Positions 35,582 to 40,148 of a stretch of DNA of 40,148 nt are shown piece by piece. The notes under the pieces were generated by a model. The model had not been told where the DNA came from, ran no database searches, and saw only the letters and a program-made list of their open reading frames with translations. Numbering within the stretch: position 1 is the stretch's first letter; every line of letters begins with the position of its first letter. This DNA comes from a virus: positions 1-40,148 of the IMG/VR virus record IMGVR_UViG_3300030110_003692; one strand, written 5' to 3'. A program made the translations under genes and the position numbers.

Positions 35582-36025
35582 TTATGCTAATCTTAATATA
35601 GCTGCCGAAGTTGTGAAAGCTGGGAACTGAATAGTAAATGTTCCAGAAGTTGCAGTCTTGTCACCACCAAAATCTAATACAGCAACTGCATCAGTAGTAT
35701 TTGAACCACCGTTTGTAGTTGTGTTATAAATTAAAGCACCTCTTGCAGTAAGAGTTACGTTTTGAAAACTTAAATCAGCAAAATCAGTAATAGCTACTGA
35801 AGATGAAACTTTTACACCTTGGTTTACTAAAGCACTTCCACCAGCTGAATAGTTTGATGAAGATACTTCATTTGCAGTTGCATAGTTTGTTGTTGATTTT
35901 CCTAAAGTTGCCGAACTTGTGTACATCGCTAATTTGTATGTATCAGTTGATGCATCAAAATCGTGACTTCCTTGTAGTAATTCTTTTTTAAAAGAATCAC
36001 AGATTGCGTTTGTTGTTATTGCCAT
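35582..36025 (-). CDS. Small structural protein, 147 aa
   Basis: Beta-rich: MAITTNAICDSFKKELLQGS then HDFDASTDTYKLAMYTSSAT, Asn/Ser/Thr-rich loops and VLDFGGDKTATSGTFTIQF ending in AAILRLA. The opening (AI.DSFK.ELL.G.HDF......YKLALYTSSA) recurs in phage tail or decoration proteins of many marine siphoviruses and podoviruses, where it is an unproven virion component. Ribosome site AAGGAGA precedes the ATG. It sits between adaptor and fibre-region genes. Confidence 0.65.
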   Translation of the reverse strand: MAITTNAICDSFKKELLQGSHDFDASTDTYKLAMYTSSATLGKSTTNYATANEVSSSNYSAGGSALVNQGVKVSSSVAITDFADLSFQNVTLTARGALIYNTTTNGGSNTTDAVAVLDFGGDKTATSGTFTIQFPAFTTSAAILRLA

Positions 36026-36043
36026 AATTATTCTCCTTTAAAA

Positions 36044-36721
36044 TTATTGGTTTGGAGAAGGAGAAGGTACTACCACTCTAGGTACACCGTCATCAAACTC
36101 CCCTCGTCTTCTTCTACCCATTTGTTGTAGGGCAAAATTCTGTACCTCTTCAGTATACTTTGTTTGATATAGATTGTATAGATTGTCTGGTCCTTTTAAA
36201 AATCTAAATGCTTCTGCTAATACTCCATGCAATAGCATAGATTCTTGATGTTGAGATAAATAAGTATTATTTGTACTGGTAAAATTAGGTGGATCTTTTA
36301 CATAATTTATTTGAACAGTTGAAGCACTTCCTGGAGTTGGTGCTACTAAAATAATATTACCTGTTTGAACATTATCCTCCCAATTAGCATAATATTTTGG
36401 TGTACCAGTTGTTGAATCATTTGGTGCAAATTCTGAAATAAAACTAGTATCTCTTTTTTCTAAAAATGTTCTGTTATTAGATCCATCTATAACTTGAACA
36501 GATCTAATTATTAAAGCATCAGATGGTAAAGAAACATATCTATTATTAGCAGTAAAAGTTGAAGTAGCATATTTTCTTAAATCATCATAATCTACTCTAC
36601 CAGCAATATCTAATTCAATATTTCTAATAAAATCTTGAATAATAGCATCGGTTAAAACATTACTACTTACTTCAGTATAATTTCTTACTTGTGTTAAAAA
36701 ATTTGAATGAGTTATTGCCAT
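36044..36721 (-). CDS. Head-tail adaptor/tail-tube-like protein, 225 aa
   Basis: Helix-rich N-terminus with NFLTQVRNYTEVSSNVLTDA, IQDFIRNIELDIAGRVDYDD; then beta segments (RYVSLPSDALIIRSVQVIDG, TGNIILVAPTPGSASTVQIN) and a C-terminal helix with LLHGVLAEAFRFLKGPDNLY, a layout typical of podovirus adaptors (gp11/T7 or P22 gp4-like). It begins at an ATG overlapping the preceding stop by one base (TAATG). Exact homologue not identified. Confidence 0.65.
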   Translation of the reverse strand: MAITHSNFLTQVRNYTEVSSNVLTDAIIQDFIRNIELDIAGRVDYDDLRKYATSTFTANNRYVSLPSDALIIRSVQVIDGSNNRTFLEKRDTSFISEFAPNDSTTGTPKYYANWEDNVQTGNIILVAPTPGSASTVQINYVKDPPNFTSTNNTYLSQHQESMLLHGVLAEAFRFLKGPDNLYNLYQTKYTEEVQNFALQQMGRRRRGEFDDGVPRVVVPSPSPNQ

Positions 36722-37158
36722 TATGTAATACTAACCTCTACAGAACCCATTATTGATATAAGTTCTCTTCTTCTATTTTGTAATGATGGATCTTCTGGAA
36801 CCATACTGTGAATTGTTGTTGTAATTCCATTTGATGTAACATTAAAGTCTTGTGTTTTAAAAGCAAAATCTCCTGGTAATGATAAATTAGCAACTCCAAC
36901 ATGAATACCACCAGAATCTGAAATAGTTTGATCATTTGAAAATTCTTGAGTTGGTTGTTGGAATTTCATCACTCTTGGATTTCTTAAAGCTATAGCATCT
37001 GCTTTATGATATGGTGGATCAAGTTGTGGATGTTTTGGTTCGTACTCAGATATATGTACTAATGATCCATTCCATTCTTTGACCATTTCTTTGTAAGGAA
37101 ACGCTTGTCCAGATCTATCAGAAATAGCTTTTGATCTTTTACCTGTTGCAAATGACAT
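36721..37158 (-). CDS. Conserved structural protein, 145 aa
   Basis: Begins with SFATGKRSKAISDRSGQAFP, then YKEMVKEWNGSLVHISEYEP and KHPQLDPP, a strongly conserved block in marine phage genomes that I know as an unannotated head-tail connector-region protein. The C-terminal part is beta-like with GIHVGVANLSLPGDFAFK. It is bounded by one-base TAATG overlaps on both sides, so it is coupled with the two adaptor-like proteins. Confidence 0.65.
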   Translation of the reverse strand: MSFATGKRSKAISDRSGQAFPYKEMVKEWNGSLVHISEYEPKHPQLDPPYHKADAIALRNPRVMKFQQPTQEFSNDQTISDSGGIHVGVANLSLPGDFAFKTQDFNVTSNGITTTIHSMVPEDPSLQNRRRELISIMGSVEVSIT

Positions 37159-37853
37159 TATACTCCGTCTCCAAAATATGTTTGAGGTGAAATATAAACA
37201 GAAGCTCTTTGACCGTCTTCATTTAAAGCTCTAAGTAATTCATCTTCATATAATTGTTTTAATATTTGTATTCTATCTGGTGCTCTTTTTATTGATAAAT
37301 AATATGCAAGACCAGAACACATACATGGTAAAAATCTATACGCTACATCTGCTTGATTTGAATATACTCCAGCGTCTTCAATTCTATTTATAGTATAAAA
37401 TTTTAATGTAGTGTAAGTAGTTGCATCTGGTGCAAGATATAAACTTATAGTTGGTGTTGTTTGTCTATCAACAAAATACTGAGAAGGTTGTCCTGTTTGT
37501 AATTTATTTGGAAGTGCAGCATAAGCAGATCTATCAATTTTAGTTAATGCAATATCATTTGTTGATGAAGCATTTCCTGCTGCATTTGTCGTAGAGATGT
37601 ATGCTTCTAAAACATCATTTACATTAGCATCTACTGTATATGTAGCTGTGCCTGCAACTAAGGCTTTTTCGTTTAATTCAACTTTCCAAAGATGTACACC
37701 TCTGTTTCCCCACTCTGAAAATAAAAGATTTAAACTTCTTCTTGCACTACGTAAGTCATTTCCACTATTAGTCCGCATACCACATCGTTCATATGCTTCT
37801 TCAATAATATCATCGATATTTAAATCGAATGTTGTAGTTCCTGACGTAGCCAT
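37158..37853 (-). CDS. Head-tail adaptor-like protein, 231 aa
   Basis: Opens with TFDLNIDDIIEEAYERCGMR, then SARRSLNLLFSEWGNRGVHL and YTVDANVNDVLEAYI. This is the pattern of podovirus adaptor proteins (the DIIEEAxxR.G...G.....R..L..L...W..RG..LW family), which connect portal and tail tube. The C-terminal half has FLPCMCSGLAYYLSIKRAPD and a helix near the end. Its neighbours share one-base overlaps. I cannot name the subfamily. Confidence 0.7.
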   Translation of the reverse strand: MATSGTTTFDLNIDDIIEEAYERCGMRTNSGNDLRSARRSLNLLFSEWGNRGVHLWKVELNEKALVAGTATYTVDANVNDVLEAYISTTNAAGNASSTNDIALTKIDRSAYAALPNKLQTGQPSQYFVDRQTTPTISLYLAPDATTYTTLKFYTINRIEDAGVYSNQADVAYRFLPCMCSGLAYYLSIKRAPDRIQILKQLYEDELLRALNEDGQRASVYISPQTYFGDGV

Positions 37854-37859
37854 AATTCA

Positions 37860-38081
37860 TTACATTATGTCTTTGTAATAATCCAAAGACTTTCCTGGTA
37901 TTAAGTTTTCATCTTGAAGGCCTTCACCTTGAGTTCTGGCTGCACCATAACCTTTAGCTTCATCACCTTTATAAGCTTTCATCATCTTACCTGATTTAGC
38001 CTGCATCATCTTAAAATCTTCACCAGATATTTTACCATCTTTGTTTTTATCTAATTTTACTTGATCACCTTTTAATGCCAT
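37860..38081 (-). CDS. Small EF-hand-like protein, 73 aa
   Basis: Residues 11-22, DKNKDGKISGED, form a canonical EF-hand calcium loop: Asp, Asn, Asp, Gly, Ile and a final acidic residue in the right places, followed by a helix FKMMQAKSGKMMKAYKG. Only one loop, so it may be a calcium-binding switch or a structural motif like the dockerin type. C-terminus GKSLDYYKDIM. Strong ribosome site AAGGAGA. Situated among tiny basic genes before the adaptor genes; function unknown. Confidence 0.65.
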   Translation of the reverse strand: MALKGDQVKLDKNKDGKISGEDFKMMQAKSGKMMKAYKGDEAKGYGAARTQGEGLQDENLIPGKSLDYYKDIM

Positions 38082-38099
38082 AATTTTCTCCTTAAAATA

Positions 38100-38369
38100 T
38101 TATACGTCTATCATACCACCATAGTATCTCTTGGTAAAGGTACTGACGTTTGTTGGTTTGCCTCCAGTATTACCGGCTTGTCTCTTTCTTGCAACAGCAG
38201 AACGCTTTTGCGAGTCTGTCATTCGGGCGGCTTTTGCAGCAGGCACGCATTTGGGGTATTTTCTTTTTGATCCACTTGCAGATTTTCTTCCACATTTTTT
38301 AAAACCTCCGCCTTTTTTAGGTGATCCTATATCAACCCATTTTTCATTGAACCATTTTTTAAGACTCAT
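38100..38369 (-). CDS. Basic protein with GGGFKKCGR start, 89 aa
   Basis: From the ATG at 38369 (TAATG overlap with the preceding gene): MSLKKWFNEKWVDIGSPKKG, GGFKKCGRKSASGSKRKYPK and CVPAAKAARMTDSQKRSAVA. This Lys/Arg-rich form, with Cys in the pattern CGRxSAxGSKRKYPKCVP, is a module I know from phages and some large DNA viruses (DUF5872-like). The upstream part of the open frame is not coding. Probably a small virion or nucleic-acid-binding protein. Confidence 0.7.
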   Translation of the reverse strand: MSLKKWFNEKWVDIGSPKKGGGFKKCGRKSASGSKRKYPKCVPAAKAARMTDSQKRSAVARKRQAGNTGGKPTNVSTFTKRYYGGMIDV

Positions 38370-38857
38370 TAAAATACGCCTTTGAAACCTTTGCCTCTTA
38401 TCGCTGCTCCTGATCCACGTACCTCGCCACCACACATCATTTTATTTGCAGAGGAGCCAGTCATGTTTGTTGTTGTATCTATTTGTAAGCCTCTAGGTAA
38501 ATCTTCTAATCTATTGTCGTATTTATCTCTTGCCTTCTTTTTCTTTTTTTTCTTAGCACCCATGTCTTTTCCACCACCATATTTAAGCTTCAGAGTGCTT
38601 AAAGTTTCTGCTTGTGCAGCATGTGTTTTAGATGCTTTTTTTAAACCTTTTATTACTTCATTTACTTTTACTTTAGTTTCTCCACCAAGTTTTTTACCTG
38701 CTGGTTTGGGTCCTTTAAAATCTTTTCTTTTTACACCCGATGGATCTTTGATTTTACCAGCACAAATTTTACTTGCGTATGCATTTGCATATGCGCTGGG
38801 GTAAACACGAAATTTTCTTTTAGCAGCAGCTTTGCCTCTTGCACATAATTTAGTCAT
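38369..38857 (-). CDS. DUF5872-like basic protein, 162 aa
   Basis: Starts MTKLCARGKAAAKRKFRVYP then SAYANAYASKICAGKIKDPS: the LCxxGKxAAKRKFxVYPSAYANAxASK pattern is the DUF5872 signature as I remember it. A Lys-rich middle contains a run of seven Lys (GAKKKKKKKARD), and the C-terminus is Gly-rich (GGEVRGSGAAIRGKGFKGVF). Binding of DNA or packaging-related roles are guesses. Coupled to the next basic protein by TAATG. Confidence 0.7.
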   Translation of the reverse strand: MTKLCARGKAAAKRKFRVYPSAYANAYASKICAGKIKDPSGVKRKDFKGPKPAGKKLGGETKVKVNEVIKGLKKASKTHAAQAETLSTLKLKYGGGKDMGAKKKKKKKARDKYDNRLEDLPRGLQIDTTTNMTGSSANKMMCGGEVRGSGAAIRGKGFKGVF

Positions 38858-38880
38858 GCAAGAATTATATCATTTTTTAA

Positions 38881-39024
38881 TTAAACAGTAAACGTCTTGG
38901 CTAATGGGTTTTTCTTCTTTTTTTTAATAGATAACTTAACTCTTTTCTTTTTTTCTTTTTCATCTCTTGCACCTCTTAATTTACCATCAATTTGTGCAGG
39001 AATTTGTCCTCTAGTTATTGTCAT
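38881..39024 (-). CDS. Very basic 47-aa protein
   Basis: MTITRGQIPAQIDGKLRGAR then DEKEKKKRVKLSIKKKKKNP and a short tail FTV. The start overlaps the endolysin stop by one base (TAATG). Nearly 40 percent Lys/Arg. Small proteins beginning TRGQIPAQI occur next to other tiny genes in marine phages, role unknown. Two long A-tracts encode the Lys runs and could be slippery. Confidence 0.6.
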   Translation of the reverse strand: MTITRGQIPAQIDGKLRGARDEKEKKKRVKLSIKKKKKNPLAKTFTV

Positions 39025-39500
39025 TATAATATATCCTTTGCTTTACCTAGTATTGGTTTATACTTTGTTTTTCCTTCTTGTCTATAAGCTAATAAGTATT
39101 GTTCTCTTCTATTTTCAGGAATCCAACTTGCGTGGATCCAGCCCGAGTTGGGTTCTCCAGGAGTGTAGTACTCGAGAATCAATTGATCTGTTTCAAGGTT
39201 CTTTTTTACCCAATCAGCTACTTCAGCATTATCAACTCCTACACATTCGAAATCACAAGCCTCAGCTTTTGCATGTTGTGAATTTCTAGAGCTGCCAATA
39301 GCTAGACATAAATCCTCACTACGAAATCCACTAGTCACTTTTACTCTGCCGAAATGGTCTCGTACCGGTTGCAGTATATTTTCACAAAGATCTTTTAATT
39401 TTTCTATTTGCCCTGCATTAGGATTATTATTAATACCCTTCCTAACGGCTGTATCTGATTTTATCAGCTCCAGTAAAGTAAAGTTACGAGATAAGTTCAT
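39024..39500 (-). CDS. M15-type peptidase endolysin
   Basis: Peptidoglycan peptidase of 158 aa with the M15A layout: NFTLLELIKSD at the N-terminus, PVRDHFGRVKVTSGFRS, then SSRNSQHAKAEACDFE carrying His76 and Asp83 and a final SGWIHASW with His123, the zinc ligands. It should cleave cell-wall peptide bonds for lysis. No export signal is seen, so a holin is needed; the only candidate is the one-span protein at 16982-17197. It precedes the run of small basic genes and follows an oxygenase gene. Confidence 0.88.
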   Translation of the reverse strand: MNLSRNFTLLELIKSDTAVRKGINNNPNAGQIEKLKDLCENILQPVRDHFGRVKVTSGFRSEDLCLAIGSSRNSQHAKAEACDFECVGVDNAEVADWVKKNLETDQLILEYYTPGEPNSGWIHASWIPENRREQYLLAYRQEGKTKYKPILGKAKDIL

Positions 39501-39542
39501 ATTGATATTATAATTAAATTTATATTAAAATACAATCCATGG

Positions 39543-40028
39543 TTAATTTTTTTCATAGTAGTTTAAATTTACCACAACTCTTCTTTTTGTATCAGTTTGT
39601 GAATATAATGCATGGTATGTATCACCTTCCATAATTAATATTTTATTTTTTTTAGGAAAAACTTTTAAATTTTTATCTTTAAAAACAGTAGGTCCATTTG
39701 ATTCATTAATATATAATATAGCAGTTTTAAAGTTTTTATAAGGGTAGTCTATATGCCAACCAGTTCTTACAGGATTTTCATTTTGTAAAAATAAATTAGC
39801 TCTTACTTGAATTATAGAAGAATAATTTAATTTATTTAATATAGGTTTAATTAAATTAAAAGAATTAGAATTTATTCTATCTTCATTAAAAAAAGAATGT
39901 GTAAAATATGGAATTTGATCAGTATATTCAGTACTACCTCTATAATACCATGGAAGTTCTTTTTCTAATAAATAATTCTCTAAATTTAAAAAATCACTCT
40001 CATCTAAAAAATTTTCTATAACTTTCAC
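39543..40028 (-). CDS. 2OG-Fe(II) oxygenase, 161 aa
   Basis: GTG start overlapping the preceding stop by one base (TAGTG). Iron ligands His92-Ile-Asp94 (GWHIDYPY) and His139 (GDTYHALY), with Arg149/Arg150 before the final strand (RRVVVNLNYY). The core contains AILYINESNGPTVF and KVFPKKNKILIMEGDTYH, the standard order. This is the closest intact relative, by eye, of the degenerate protein at 29854-30336. Substrate unknown. Together with the enzymes at 9653, 29348, 30544 and 31083 it makes five apparently active members. Confidence 0.83.
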   Translation of the reverse strand: MKVIENFLDESDFLNLENYLLEKELPWYYRGSTEYTDQIPYFTHSFFNEDRINSNSFNLIKPILNKLNYSSIIQVRANLFLQNENPVRTGWHIDYPYKNFKTAILYINESNGPTVFKDKNLKVFPKKNKILIMEGDTYHALYSQTDTKRRVVVNLNYYEKN

Positions 40029-40148
40029 TATTCAATTATTAGCTTTTTTATAGACAAAGATCCATCAATATTTTCTTCTAACTCTGCCTTACCCTTATAG
40101 CATTTATAAGATACAGTTTCACTGTATTGTCTTTCTGCTGTAAGTTTA
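40028..40148 (-). CDS. Hypothetical protein, C-terminal part only
   Basis: The last 40 codons of a frame that enters from the right edge: TAERQYSETVSYKCYKGKAE then LEENIDGSLSIKKLIIE and TAG. The stop overlaps the GTG of the oxygenase gene. The visible part is beta-strand-like with one Cys; nothing is recognised. The frame is open to the window edge, which supports its being a real gene. Confidence 0.55.
   Translation of the reverse strand, partial: KLTAERQYSETVSYKCYKGKAELEENIDGSLSIKKLIIE

Noticed and set aside
38382-38804. Plus-strand frame of about 140 codons opposite the DUF5872-like gene
   Set aside because: Its poly-Phe tract is just the complement of the Lys run, and the minus-strand protein matches a known module.
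1-40148. tRNA genes or an attachment site
   Set aside because: No TTCGAATC-type T-loop with matching acceptor stem was seen on either strand by eye, and no integrase gene is present; a tRNAscan run would be needed to be certain.

Overview
This 40 kb window reads as part of the genome of a lytic-looking, T7/podovirus-like tailed phage of a very AT-rich marine bacterium. The low GC content (about one third by eye), the short overlapping genes, and families familiar from SAR11 (pelagiphage) and marine metagenomic podoviruses make a Pelagibacter-type host the best guess; that host is inference. The virion and replication genes nearly all lie on the minus strand, so the map reads right to left. 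Both ends cut through genes, and portal, major capsid protein and large terminase are not visible. No RNA polymerase, integrase, tRNA or rRNA gene was seen.

Right part (40148 to about 32400): a 2-oxoglutarate (2OG) oxygenase, an M15-type endolysin, several tiny lysine-rich proteins, an EF-hand-like protein, head-tail/adaptor proteins, a cupredoxin-like virion protein with VTG repeats, a tail fibre with a Gly-rich tip and a small fibre-associated protein. Centre right (32400 to 22950): a tightly overlapping six-gene module with a DUF6065-like protein, three intact 2OG oxygenases and one apparently dead one; then the tail nozzle-like protein, several very small proteins, a flavin-dependent halogenase and two glycosyltransferases. 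Centre (22914 to 16233): ejection or internal virion proteins, including a GNAT-like gp13-type protein and an 875-residue protein, a holin-like membrane protein and a PD-(D/E)XK nuclease.

Replication part (16270 to 7077): a plus-strand SNF2 helicase divergent from a conserved small protein, a probable ssDNA-associated protein, an AEP-type primase, a UvrD-like helicase, another 2OG oxygenase, a DUF3310 protein, family A DNA polymerase with Leu at the 762-equivalent position, and a LAGLIDADG homing endonuclease overlapping the polymerase stop. A plus-strand island of four small proteins (6205-7080) faces a minus-strand block with a coiled-coil protein, a ribbon-helix-helix protein and a C5 cytosine methyltransferase. 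That methyltransferase carries a second gene inside it in another frame for about 1 kb.

Left part (3800 to 1): small early-type proteins, a plus-strand membrane protein, a 424 bp non-coding region packed with TTCCTAG repeats, the small terminase, and short ORFs that include an 11-codon tandem repeat interrupted by a single in-frame stop. The strongest leads are the dual-coded methyltransferase region, a recurrent GC-rich 13-bp motif found at seven same-orientation sites, the TTCCTAG cluster beside terS, and the halogenase/2OG/glycosyltransferase gene set.
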